Origin: a virus
DNA: 33,199 nt
Virus record (IMG/VR): IMGVR_UViG_3300013014_000084
Coordinates: 1 to 33,199 of that record
Direction: 5' to 3' (one strand)
This document shows positions 10,066-18,180 of the stretch, piece by piece. Position 1 is the stretch's first letter. Each line of letters opens with the position of its first letter. Under the pieces are notes generated by a model. The model did not search any database and was not told the origin of the DNA. It saw nothing but the letters and a program-made list of their open reading frames with translations. The position numbers were made by a program, and so were the translations under genes.

Positions 10066-12045
10066 TTATACTACAAGTCCTTTTATATCAGAATCTGGAA
10101 ATTTAACTTCAAATATAGATGGATCTTTTGATGGATAAACTATGTTATTTTGAGTTGCTATACTGATATTATATGCAACTGGGGAATAATTTCCCTCATC
10201 AATAGTTAAATTTTTTATAACAATATCACTAACCGATTGAACACCTTCATTTTGCATTATTTCAAAATTTATTTGACTTAAATTAATTGGTTGATTAAAA
10301 CTCCATTTGTCAATTTCGAAAAATGATTTAATAGATTGTATGCAGTTATTCAACACATCCGACTTGTTGAATCCTTTAAATACTGTTATTTTGAATTCAA
10401 CTGCGATATTAATAATATAACCATCGATGATATTAATCTTATCGGTTAATATCTTATAATTTTGAATATAAGTTATTAAATTTTGAAGTGTAGCTGGATT
10501 TATTTGTGTTAAATTTTTATTTACATCATATCCCAACAAATACAAATTATTCGTAAATGGACTATTAGATTGTAAAAATTTTCTTCTATCTAATGGATTC
10601 AACGGAGTTAAATCTACAGTTGAATTGTTTTCTGTATTTACAACTCCGGTTATCAATCCATTATATTGTACTTCTCTTGTTAAATTACTTTGTATAAATG
10701 CTTTTGCTATATTTCCGAGCTGAGCAGGCAATGCATAGACTCTCAACAAGAAGTCGTCTTCTGTCACCATACGATTTTGCGTTGAAAAATTCAACATTGC
10801 ATTTTGTCTGATCTCTTCATCAGATTCAGCGTCATCACCACCAGTTGCGGCTTCTAAATTGTTTACTCTTAATGAGTTTTTAATCGTGTTTAACAAAATA
10901 ACTTCACTATCGGTCAATGATGTAACATCATTCAAATAAGAAATTCCTAGAATTTTCTTAATCTCCCCAGAGTTAACATTTGAATTTAAACCGCCGCCTA
11001 TAATATATGTAATTGTTAGTGTAGTGTTAGATGGTGATACGCCATATGACTTTTCTTTCAATGCATTTGTATTATCCAGTGAAATGTTTAAGTTCTTCAA
11101 ATTTGATAATGCTACTCCGACATTTGTAGGATTAGGGATAACGATTGTATTATCATAATTTTCAGTGTTTGCTCCAAATTGTAAAGTTGTTTGATTATTT
11201 TCATCAATAACTGTAACAAATCTTTTTTCAGTTCTTAAATACTTAAGAATTTTTGGAGTTTCATTTCTATACTGAGATAGTGTCTGATTATTCAATGGAA
11301 CATTATCCACCTCGATTGGAATAGTATCTTGTGCCAAGTAATCAAATTCATAGTACTTAACATTATTACTATCAGTGACACTTATAATTTTAAGTACATT
11401 AGTTTCATCCAATTTTGTACTATAAAATGGAACTTGATCGGTTACACTGACTTGTTTATTTACTACTGTACCGGAATAAGCTTTAGTTGTCTTTTTAATT
11501 AAATAAAATTGAGGGGCGCCAGTATTATCACGACTGTAAACTGTAATTTCTCTAGGGGAGAATTTAGTATCTTGACTAAAGTCTATACTTTCTTCTATTA
11601 TGAAATTAACTCCTGATGTACTCGACAACTGTGAAAATGGCTGTAGTATTAGACAATATCGTTCGTCTGGAAAATATTCATTGTCTTTGGTGCGAATGGA
11701 AGGCAATAATTGAAATACGTCAACCACAGCTGAAGAAGCAGACGAAACTTTAGGCTTGTATCCCAGATATTTAGCACCGTTTATAATGTTTCTACGATCT
11801 TGCGCAAATTGAATGTAACTTTCAAAAAATTGTTGATCAGTGTAATATGAAAGTACATCTCCAACATAAGCTGCTTGATCTATAAAGATTTGACCTGGTG
11901 AACTTTCACTGAAATCTTTATAACTCTGTGGATAATACTGTTTGGTGAAATCAATTAGTTGTTGACGCAATGATGTAAAATCTCTATTGAGATAGTTTAT
12001 ATCTTTTGTGTTCGCATCAAATGTTTTGTTAATTAGCTTTGACAT
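10066..12045 (-). CDS. 6: Baseplate wedge protein, T4 gp6-like (baseplate J family), 659 aa
   Basis: The N-terminus (INYLNRDFTSLRQQLIDFTK, then SSPGQIFIDQAAYVGDVLSYYTDQ, then QDRRNIINGAKYLGYKPK) is the hallmark of T4 gp6-like baseplate wedge proteins. The middle contains the baseplate-J segment (ATGGDDAESDEEIRQNA and TEDDFLLRVYALP). Length agrees with gp6 of T4-like phages. gp6 dimers form the inner baseplate ring, joining wedges and driving the sheath-contraction switch. The start overlaps the gp25 stop (TAATG), a conserved gene order that supports both calls. The C-terminus (IQSIKSFFEIDKW...INLSQINFEIMQNEGVQSV) also matches the family's end domain. Confidence 0.92.
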   Translation of the reverse strand: MSKLINKTFDANTKDINYLNRDFTSLRQQLIDFTKQYYPQSYKDFSESSPGQIFIDQAAYVGDVLSYYTDQQFFESYIQFAQDRRNIINGAKYLGYKPKVSSASSAVVDVFQLLPSIRTKDNEYFPDERYCLILQPFSQLSSTSGVNFIIEESIDFSQDTKFSPREITVYSRDNTGAPQFYLIKKTTKAYSGTVVNKQVSVTDQVPFYSTKLDETNVLKIISVTDSNNVKYYEFDYLAQDTIPIEVDNVPLNNQTLSQYRNETPKILKYLRTEKRFVTVIDENNQTTLQFGANTENYDNTIVIPNPTNVGVALSNLKNLNISLDNTNALKEKSYGVSPSNTTLTITYIIGGGLNSNVNSGEIKKILGISYLNDVTSLTDSEVILLNTIKNSLRVNNLEAATGGDDAESDEEIRQNAMLNFSTQNRMVTEDDFLLRVYALPAQLGNIAKAFIQSNLTREVQYNGLITGVVNTENNSTVDLTPLNPLDRRKFLQSNSPFTNNLYLLGYDVNKNLTQINPATLQNLITYIQNYKILTDKINIIDGYIINIAVEFKITVFKGFNKSDVLNNCIQSIKSFFEIDKWSFNQPINLSQINFEIMQNEGVQSVSDIVIKNLTIDEGNYSPVAYNISIATQNNIVYPSKDPSIFEVKFPDSDIKGLVV

Positions 12046-12446
12046 TAAATTTTATTAGTTTCCAAGTTAAACTCGGTATTACCCACGGCATTGTTATATC
12101 TAAAAGTAATACTTATAAATATCGAATTTTTACTATTATTGTCGGGTTGAACTTGAGATAACTCAACGTTTAATATAGTTGTACCGTTCAAAAATTTATC
12201 AACGTCACGTTGAATCACATCAATAATTATGTCTTTAGATATGTCACTTCCTATATTATTGAATAATAAATTGTATAAACCAGATCCGAAAGTATTGTTA
12301 AATCTTCTTTCACCTGGCATAGTTAACAACAAATTTTGAATATTTGATGCTATTTGGGATATTGTATCTTTGTTTGTGGCAAAGTATCCTTGATTACCAA
12401 GTTGAATTGGTAATGACAAACCTATAGATTTTGTCGGAGTAGCCAT
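12045..12446 (-). CDS. 25: Baseplate wedge protein, T4 gp25-like, 133 aa
   Basis: The protein belongs to the GPW/gp25 family. It carries the typical core (ISQIASNIQNLLLTMPGERRFNNTFGSGLYNLLF) including the E-R-x-F/N motif, then a helix and two strands (ILNVELSQVQPD..., SIFISITFRYN). Length matches gp25 of T4-like phages. gp25 sits at the inner wedge next to gp6 and initiates sheath polymerisation. It overlaps gp6 by the TAATG junction and lies 10 nt after the 156-aa gene. Confidence 0.92.
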   Translation of the reverse strand: MATPTKSIGLSLPIQLGNQGYFATNKDTISQIASNIQNLLLTMPGERRFNNTFGSGLYNLLFNNIGSDISKDIIIDVIQRDVDKFLNGTTILNVELSQVQPDNNSKNSIFISITFRYNNAVGNTEFNLETNKI

Positions 12447-12456
12447 TTATTTTACT

Positions 12457-12927
12457 TTATTTATTTCCGCGTTTATTATTAACCGCTTTCATTAACGATC
12501 TATAGTCTCTATTTATAGCACTATAAACACTTTTAACGGGTTCAGGAGCATTTTCAGGTACTTTGGTTTCTGTAATAACTTCTTGTGTACCCCCTCCATA
12601 TCCACCCATCATTCTAACCATACTACCTTCTTGTGGTACCCCACCTGTAGTTTGATTTAAAATTTCATTTAACATTGGGTTGTTGCTGTATTTTACAAAC
12701 TTCTTCACAGATTTAACTGGTTCCTCAACAACAGTAGATTCGTTCATAGTTTCCAATTCGCTTAGAATTTGTTGTTCTAAATCAGAATCAGCTGATTTTT
12801 TCTTGGCTTGAATAACTTCTTTAGAGAATATTTCTGCTAATTGACGTTTAATTTCAGATTGTACTACGATTCGTACCTCTTGTTGCACTGTTTTTTTGAT
12901 GAATTCTTTTAATATATCTATTTTCAT
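12457..12927 (-). CDS. Small coiled-coil protein of baseplate operon, 156 aa
   Basis: The family is not recognised. Residues 1-45 are a charged amphipathic helix (KEFIKKTVQQEVRIVVQSEIKRQ). An acidic/Ser linker follows, then a Gly-rich patch (MVRMMGGYGGGTQEV) and a basic C-terminal helix ending NNKRGNK. The protein is low-complexity with an unstructured middle, as in assembly or scaffold-type factors. It lies between the Gly-zipper protein and gp25. No membrane segment is evident. A baseplate assembly role is inferred from position only. Confidence 0.7.
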   Translation of the reverse strand: MKIDILKEFIKKTVQQEVRIVVQSEIKRQLAEIFSKEVIQAKKKSADSDLEQQILSELETMNESTVVEEPVKSVKKFVKYSNNPMLNEILNQTTGGVPQEGSMVRMMGGYGGGTQEVITETKVPENAPEPVKSVYSAINRDYRSLMKAVNNKRGNK

Positions 12928-12944
12928 ATTATTATATATAATTA

Positions 12945-14615
12945 TTAACCCAATGGAGATTTAGGTAAATTTAATAATGCTTGTGCGCCTTTTGTATCAG
13001 ATGGTCTGGGTATCTTGATGGTCTTGATACGTGGCATACTAGGCGGTTTTGGTATATTTGGCTTAGGCATTCCTTTTTGGACACTGGACAATTTAGCTGC
13101 CGCAGCTCCAACGGCTCCTCCAGTAACAGCCCCAATTGCAGCACCTTTTCCTCCCCCAACTATTCCTCCTATTCCAGCTCCTAACCCACCACCGGCTAAA
13201 ACTCCTCCCGTTACACCGCCAACGGACAATCCAGCACCAAGTGCGGTACCACTTAATCCGCCTATTAATGCTCCTTTACTACCCCCAGCTAATGATCCCA
13301 CACCGGCTCCAATAGCACCACCTAATATTCCACCTTTTAATCCTTTAACTAAATTAGATGTGGATTCAACCATACCTGTTTTAGCATTTACAAATTTATC
13401 ATTTCCAGCTATAGATTCAGGACTAAACTTATCAGGAGACCAATCTTTACCCAAACCATCTGGTTTAATACCTTTAGGATTGAGTTTATCAAATACCTTA
13501 CCAGCTATACCACCCGTAATCAATCCAGCGCCTGCACCAATTAATGCACCTTTTCCCCCACCTGCTAAAGCTCCAATACCCGCGCCTAAAGCCCCTCCGC
13601 CAATTGCACCTTTAACTCCTGATGAAAGATTACTGAGTACTCCCCCAGCGGATTCTTGAACACCACTAACTGCACCTTGTGCCTGTCCAGCGGCTCCTTC
13701 TAATGCACCTTGTGCTTGACCCGTTGCACCTTGAACTTGTGATGTTAACCCGCCGGCTGCACTTTGTACTTGAGACACAGCATTAGATGCTGCGCCTTGC
13801 GCTTGTGAGGTTGCTTGTTGTGCTGCATTTGCATCTAACCCCTTTACTTCTTGTGTTGGAAGTTTTATGTTAGGATTATCTACTACAGGAGCTTTATTAG
13901 CAACTCCTGATATCGTTTGTGTAGGCGGACCTGGTAAAGCTGGATCTGGATCAGGTAAAAAACAAGCAGGTACTAAATTCTTATCAAGTTGACCTGAAGA
14001 AATTTTACTTTTAATTTCTTCAGGTGTACGTCTTATTTTTGATTTGATTTCATCAATTTCGCCGTTATAATATAATTCGAAAGTATATGCATCTTTAATC
14101 CATTCCCGATTAAATGCTTGAATATTAAAAAGCCCTCTAAAGTCGAGTTGTAAATTTGAGAGGGTAGATGTTTTAATAACATCGTATTGTGCTAAACACG
14201 GAAGTTTATCTCCCACGTAATCGGCAAATACTTGATATTTCTCCAAATCAACAAACACATTTACTTTAGGAGTTCCTCCTGATTTTGGCGTATATGTTTC
14301 TGTAAAATAATTTTGAAAAAACTGAAAAGTTCTATCGTATTTTTTATATATTTTTGTATACTTATTATCTCCAATTTGTGCATACCCATTATTCAATAAT
14401 TCAGTGGGACTATAAAATTCATATAGTGATTGATAAGACTCCGCAGATATCAAGCTTGGAGTGACTGAGGTTCCTTGTGAATTTATTCTAAATACCGCTC
14501 CAACGACGGTTTTATATTTGTTAAAATATGGAATTATTTCCAAAGAGTTTTTTGGAAAAATTCTACCTGTTGCTGGTTGTAAATTACCAAATATGTCTAC
14601 TAGTTGTAATGCCAT
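12945..14615 (-). CDS. Baseplate-operon protein with glycine-zipper C-terminal half, 556 aa
   Basis: Residues ~1-215 form a folded, aromatic-rich domain (LVDIFGNLQPATGRIFPKN...) that I cannot assign. Then comes an Ala/Gln repeat (AQGAA-type units, ~265-325) and a long glycine-zipper stretch from about 330 to 510, with repeated GAGIGALAGGGKGALIGAG-like units. The C-terminus is Pro/Lys-rich (KGMPKPNIPKPPSMPR). Glycine zippers pack as membrane-inserting helices, so this part could act at a membrane, for example in a tail tip or tape-like insertion device. It lies between spike and gp25 genes. An intermediate lack of Shine-Dalgarno (GAGGATTAATATATG contains GAGG) gives a moderate ribosome site. 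Confidence 0.75.
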   Translation of the reverse strand: MALQLVDIFGNLQPATGRIFPKNSLEIIPYFNKYKTVVGAVFRINSQGTSVTPSLISAESYQSLYEFYSPTELLNNGYAQIGDNKYTKIYKKYDRTFQFFQNYFTETYTPKSGGTPKVNVFVDLEKYQVFADYVGDKLPCLAQYDVIKTSTLSNLQLDFRGLFNIQAFNREWIKDAYTFELYYNGEIDEIKSKIRRTPEEIKSKISSGQLDKNLVPACFLPDPDPALPGPPTQTISGVANKAPVVDNPNIKLPTQEVKGLDANAAQQATSQAQGAASNAVSQVQSAAGGLTSQVQGATGQAQGALEGAAGQAQGAVSGVQESAGGVLSNLSSGVKGAIGGGALGAGIGALAGGGKGALIGAGAGLITGGIAGKVFDKLNPKGIKPDGLGKDWSPDKFSPESIAGNDKFVNAKTGMVESTSNLVKGLKGGILGGAIGAGVGSLAGGSKGALIGGLSGTALGAGLSVGGVTGGVLAGGGLGAGIGGIVGGGKGAAIGAVTGGAVGAAAAKLSSVQKGMPKPNIPKPPSMPRIKTIKIPRPSDTKGAQALLNLPKSPLG

Positions 14616-14618
14616 ATA

Positions 14619-16325
14619 TTAATCCTCAAATTCAAATTCAACTTGTACTGGACCTTCACGACGATTTCTACCTTTGAAATCACCCACAACTCCAGCGCCT
14701 GTAACCGTATTAATTTCCACCGGATCTTTACACTCTCCACCACTACCAGTTGGTTTAACTCCATTACTACCTGGAGCATATCCACCTCCGGTCACGAATA
14801 CACGTCTACTTAGTGTCTTGTGTAAATTATCTCTTAATAATTGTAGTTTAATTTGTTGTACCGGTATTTGTGTTTGATCTGGATTAGCGTCATTGGTATT
14901 TTCAGCATCAATTTTACCGGCATCTTCATGACCATGTGGATGTGGATGAACGTGATGATACCAATGTACATGATCCAATAGCCAGTTACAAAGATCATAC
15001 ATCCAATCTACAGTTGTTTGACCCAATAACGCTGGTTCATTGGTTTCACCATATTGTCCTAAAAATATTTGGGGAGCATTTATAGTTGCTGTATTATTAG
15101 TGGTTATAACAACTTGATCATTAGCATCAACTGTATATTCACTATCTGTAGCAACAGCATAACGTTTTTTACTAAAATGAAAAGTTTCTGCAAATCTACT
15201 ACTCAATATTAAACGATCACTATTAATAACAATTTGATCGCCTATCAATGTTGGAAATTTAAATTGCGTAGAACCTTTTGGATTGAATCTAGATTGTTCT
15301 TCGGTTGATTTATTTTCACTGTTTATTCCAAATATACTTTTATATACAGTGGTTTGCCATGCACTTACTGTATATCCACTTGTTATTTGTATAGTACTTC
15401 CATCGTTGTTAATATCTTCATCTATCTGACCACCATAATTCTTTTCTTTATCAGTTATAGGAGATATTGGAGGAAGTTTAGGATGTAACTGTTGTGTAGT
15501 TTTTTGTGCAATATTACGTTGACGATTTCGTATAGTTAGTTTGGGATTTCCATATCCACTTCCGACTGACTCTTTGAATAGATTTCCATTTAAAGCATAA
15601 GATGCATATGCTCCTTTGTCATTAGAACGATTATCGTCATAAGCACTAAATCTTATAGATTGTCCAAATCTACTTTCAATTATAGTATCGCCCTCAAATT
15701 GACGAACACTGCGTATGAATGGATTGCATATAAAATAGTTACCAAAATATCCCGTTTGATTTTGATTTATAAATATTGGATGACTTACGTAACTTTTACA
15801 ATTTTTAGGTTGTAAATATGCAATTGCGCTTTTTCCATCATCGCTGCTTGATTTTTCAGTTATAAACTCCCCATTTGTTCCTAGAAAATTCAAACGATTA
15901 AATGGCTTTGTGTAATAATAATTCTCCCCTATTTTTAAAACCAAAACTTTTTCATTTAATAATGGAAATTGTGTGATGGTATTATCCAATGGAATTGCCC
16001 ATGGCAACTTATCATAAGACGTTTGTTTTTCTTCGCTTAAAATGCGAATTTTAACTCGACCAATATAACTGAAATCAGTATCTGTCGCAAGTGGTATTGT
16101 ATTATTGTAATTTACCGGTATTTGTTGATATCTTACAGTTGGAGGAGGCTGTGAATTTTTATCGGTTGTTGTTTTTCCAAAAAAAGGATGTTTATCGTCT
16201 AAAATAATATCTACAACAACTGCTAATTTTAAGAAATTAGTATCTATATTGTTATTAGATGTGTTTAAAACAGTTGACGTAGATGGATTTAAAAGTCTAG
16301 CTATAGTAGATACGTTTGTGCTCAT
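14619..16325 (-). CDS. Central baseplate spike, gp5-type OB-fold protein without lysozyme, 568 aa
   Basis: Residues ~30-150 look like an OB-fold as in gp5/VgrG-type hubs (FLKLAVVVDIILDD..., IGRVKIRILSEE..., WAIPLDNTITQFPLLNEKVLVLKIG). Next, RFGQSIRFSAYDD and NPKLTIRNRQ form the segment I associate with phage spike proteins. The beta-helix-like part (VDANDQVVITTNNTATINAPQIFLG) precedes a His-rich stretch near residues 443-467 (HVHWYHHVHPHPHGHED) that could bind metal. No lysozyme domain is visible, unlike T4 gp5. It begins at a TAATG overlap with the gene before it. The role is to pierce the cell envelope at the tail tip. Confidence 0.8.
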   Translation of the reverse strand: MSTNVSTIARLLNPSTSTVLNTSNNNIDTNFLKLAVVVDIILDDKHPFFGKTTTDKNSQPPPTVRYQQIPVNYNNTIPLATDTDFSYIGRVKIRILSEEKQTSYDKLPWAIPLDNTITQFPLLNEKVLVLKIGENYYYTKPFNRLNFLGTNGEFITEKSSSDDGKSAIAYLQPKNCKSYVSHPIFINQNQTGYFGNYFICNPFIRSVRQFEGDTIIESRFGQSIRFSAYDDNRSNDKGAYASYALNGNLFKESVGSGYGNPKLTIRNRQRNIAQKTTQQLHPKLPPISPITDKEKNYGGQIDEDINNDGSTIQITSGYTVSAWQTTVYKSIFGINSENKSTEEQSRFNPKGSTQFKFPTLIGDQIVINSDRLILSSRFAETFHFSKKRYAVATDSEYTVDANDQVVITTNNTATINAPQIFLGQYGETNEPALLGQTTVDWMYDLCNWLLDHVHWYHHVHPHPHGHEDAGKIDAENTNDANPDQTQIPVQQIKLQLLRDNLHKTLSRRVFVTGGGYAPGSNGVKPTGSGGECKDPVEINTVTGAGVVGDFKGRNRREGPVQVEFEFED

Positions 16326-16669
16326 TATTGATTACCTTTGCTAATTGTTATAACTTCTTCCATCAATTGTTTTCTTTCATCTTCACTGAGCACCATAGAT
16401 GGACCTTCCCCACTTGCTTCGCCTTTAGCGACTAATCGTTGTACTACAGATGCTAATTTAACCAATTGTTCGTCATTTTTAATACCGACATCGTAGTAGT
16501 CTTTAATGAGTGGAACAATAATCACAGCATCATTAACTGTTTTAATCAAAGTGCGTAATTCAGAAATCAATATATCAATTTGATCTTTCTTGTTTTCTGA
16601 ATTTTTCACTATATCTTTACAAAGACCAGAAAAATGCTTTCCTTTGTAAATTTCAAAATTTAAGTCCAT
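16325..16669 (-). CDS. Helical protein at head of baseplate operon, 114 aa
   Basis: The family is not recognised; the protein is all-helical (IDILISELRTLIKTVNDAVIIVPLIKDYYD..., SEDERKQLMEEVITISKGNQ). I chose ATG at 16669, giving MDLNFEIYKGKHF. The frame can be extended to a TTG at 16696, but that codon lies inside the hairpin terminator, which makes it unlikely. This start has TATTTATA with a 5-nt spacer upstream. It overlaps the spike gene by TAATG. It may be a baseplate chaperone or a small hub part; this is inference. Confidence 0.7.
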   Translation of the reverse strand: MDLNFEIYKGKHFSGLCKDIVKNSENKKDQIDILISELRTLIKTVNDAVIIVPLIKDYYDVGIKNDEQLVKLASVVQRLVAKGEASGEGPSMVLSEDERKQLMEEVITISKGNQ

Positions 16670-16674
16670 ATACC

Positions 16675-16682
16675 TATAAATA
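16675..16682 (-). promoter_or_regulatory. TATTTATA box before baseplate operon
   Basis: Coding-strand TATTTATA spans -13 to -6 relative to the ATG at 16669 (spacer GGTAT) and directly follows the terminator at 16685-16710. The box therefore sits exactly where a new transcript of the baseplate operon would start. Confidence 0.5.
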
Positions 16683-16684
16683 GA

Positions 16685-16710
16685 AAAACCACTCAAAATA
16701 GAGTGGTTTT
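16685..16710 (-). terminator. Rho-independent terminator after the sigma gene
   Basis: A 10-bp perfect stem (AAAACCACTC / GAGTGGTTTT) with a 6-nt loop is followed on the minus strand by TTTTTCTATTT. It separates the sigma-factor unit from the baseplate operon. Confidence 0.8.
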
Positions 16711-16726
16711 ATTATTGATTTAGATA

Positions 16727-17725
16727 TTATAATGTTCCTCTATGACTATAATTTCTCATCACAATATTTTGATAACTCTTCATTTTATTAATTACTTTTG
16801 TAATTTGTTGTGTTTTACAGTTACTGAGTTCTCTAATATAAAGATACAATGTTTTCTTATTAAAATTCTCAATTCTTTCACAATTTCTAAATAATTCAAT
16901 AACGGCGTATGCGATATTTAAATCTTTCTGCTTATTAAATATTTTTGTAATATTACACTCCCAATAATTTACCATGAGTTTCATGAATTCTTGTGTCTGA
17001 ACATCTTTATGATGTGCGTCTTCAGTTTGTAAACAGACAGAAGATTCACTTGGAGTATCGCTTATATCTACGTGTTGATTGAATCTTTTATAGTTATTGT
17101 TATTGTGGAATATTAAATAATTCTTAGCTACTATACTAAAATAACTAAATGCTTTGCCTTTACCTGCTTGAAATTTATGTATATTAGTTACCAAATGTGA
17201 TACTGTTTCTTTTTGAATTTCCTGAGGACTATTATCAAAATAAGTAAATTTAAATGTGTTAAATATATTTTCCACTAATTTGTCAAAACTAAACTTTATC
17301 TTTGTTTCATAGATTTCATTTCTTCTTGTATCATCTTCTTCATTATTATATTCTATGATAGCATCTTCTGTTTTTTTACTAAAATAAATTTTATCTTTTT
17401 TGTTTCTCCCACGTCTTTTTTTTCTTTCACCATTTACATCGAATTGAGACTCTTCACTATCATTACTTTTAATAATATTTTGTGTTTGAATACTACGTGG
17501 CACTTCAATATTAGAAATATTTTTTGATTTCGATGTGGTCTTTTTCTCTGCGTTCAGAACAATAATATCAATATCATTCTTAGGTTTTTTAACTAATTTA
17601 ACCATCTGAATGGCCGTTTTATCTTTTTTATTAACACCGTCTTTAAGAACCACAATCTTCTTTATTTTTTTAGAATGGTTTATTTTTGTTTTTTTCATCA
17701 ATGTCGGTTGATTTATCATTATCAT
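16727..17725 (-). CDS. 55: Late-transcription sigma factor, gp55-like, 332 aa
   Basis: The core (FDKLVENIFNTFKFTYFD, EIQKETVSHLVTNIHKF, GKGKAFSYFSIVAKNYLI, NNNNYKRFNQH) matches gp55-like late sigma factors of T4-like phages, where this is the region-2 helix set that binds RNA polymerase and melts the promoter. In T4, gp55 works with a sliding clamp and reads TATAAATA. This protein is longer because of a basic N-terminal extension of about 120 residues (MKKTKINHSKKIKKIVVLK, RRGRNKKDK). A later ATG at 17698 gives MKKTKINHSK; either start overlaps the upstream gene (ends 17670). It is followed by a terminator, so it is the last gene of its unit. Confidence 0.72.
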   Translation of the reverse strand: MIMINQPTLMKKTKINHSKKIKKIVVLKDGVNKKDKTAIQMVKLVKKPKNDIDIIVLNAEKKTTSKSKNISNIEVPRSIQTQNIIKSNDSEESQFDVNGERKKRRGRNKKDKIYFSKKTEDAIIEYNNEEDDTRRNEIYETKIKFSFDKLVENIFNTFKFTYFDNSPQEIQKETVSHLVTNIHKFQAGKGKAFSYFSIVAKNYLIFHNNNNYKRFNQHVDISDTPSESSVCLQTEDAHHKDVQTQEFMKLMVNYWECNITKIFNKQKDLNIAYAVIELFRNCERIENFNKKTLYLYIRELSNCKTQQITKVINKMKSYQNIVMRNYSHRGTL

Positions 17726-17984
17726 CAGTTTGAATTCTTTTATTTGTTAGTTTTATGATATTTAGCAAATCTGTAAACAAAAAGCCAACATCATCGTCTT
17801 TCTCAAATATACACCGATCATCAACAAATTTCAATTTATTATATGTATTTTTTACAAGTAATTTAAATTCTAATAACCATGTCTCCAGTGTATCTATTTG
17901 TACAAATGACTTTTTAAGAGCCACTAATAGAAAAATGTTTAATATTAGTGATGCAAGTAGTACGGTAAGTATAACATATATCAT
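17670..17984 (-). CDS. Small membrane-anchored protein, 104 aa
   Basis: Residues 1-24 form one N-terminal membrane helix (MIYVILTVLLASLILNIFLL), followed by a cytoplasmic helical and acidic tail rich in Lys/Asp (TDDNDKSTDIDEKNKNKPF). The family is not recognised. It overlaps the 50-aa gene at its start by ATGA and the sigma gene at its end by up to 56 nt, so the three are one transcript. Small one-helix proteins of this size are common in T4-like genomes, but no function is implied. Confidence 0.7.
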   Translation of the reverse strand: MIYVILTVLLASLILNIFLLVALKKSFVQIDTLETWLLEFKLLVKNTYNKLKFVDDRCIFEKDDDVGFLFTDLLNIIKLTNKRIQTDDNDKSTDIDEKNKNKPF

Positions 17985-18133
17985 TGTTTTAATTCGTCAA
18001 AAGTTTCATCGTCGTCATTTAATTCTATATACTCAGATAAATAATCTATAGACTCTTGTATCAAGTCCCAATTAGATGTATCAAATCCACGTTTAAGATT
18101 CCTATATAATTCGAAAATTTCTTTTTCTTCCAT
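17981..18133 (-). CDS. Small acidic protein, 50 aa
   Basis: An open frame runs from ATG at 18133 to TGA at 17981-17983, giving a 50-residue protein (MEEKEIFELYRNLKRGFD... ends DETFDELKQ). It is acidic and helical and of unknown family. The TGA overlaps the next ATG (ATGA), which argues that it is translated and coupled to the 104-aa gene. A 14-bp palindrome sits 3 bp upstream of the start. There is no clear Shine-Dalgarno. Confidence 0.6.
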   Translation of the reverse strand: MEEKEIFELYRNLKRGFDTSNWDLIQESIDYLSEYIELNDDDETFDELKQ

Positions 18134-18136
18134 ACG

Positions 18137-18150
18137 TATATGTACATATA
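18137..18150. promoter_or_regulatory. 14-bp palindrome upstream of the sigma unit
   Basis: TATATGTACATATA is a perfect palindrome just before the first gene of the sigma-factor unit. It could be an operator, or part of an AT-rich promoter. The sequence alone does not say which. Confidence 0.3.
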
Positions 18151-18180
18151 TAGTGAAATAGATAAAAATTATTTTTTATT

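Noticed and set aside
13015-13659. A 214-codon plus-strand open frame rich in Pro/Ala
   Set aside because: It is antisense to the glycine-zipper gene; GGx codons read backwards give Pro/Ala. The sense frame has the right neighbours and junctions.
16670-16696. TTG start for the 114-aa gene
   Set aside because: TTG lies within the terminator hairpin; the ATG at 16669 has the TATTTATA context.
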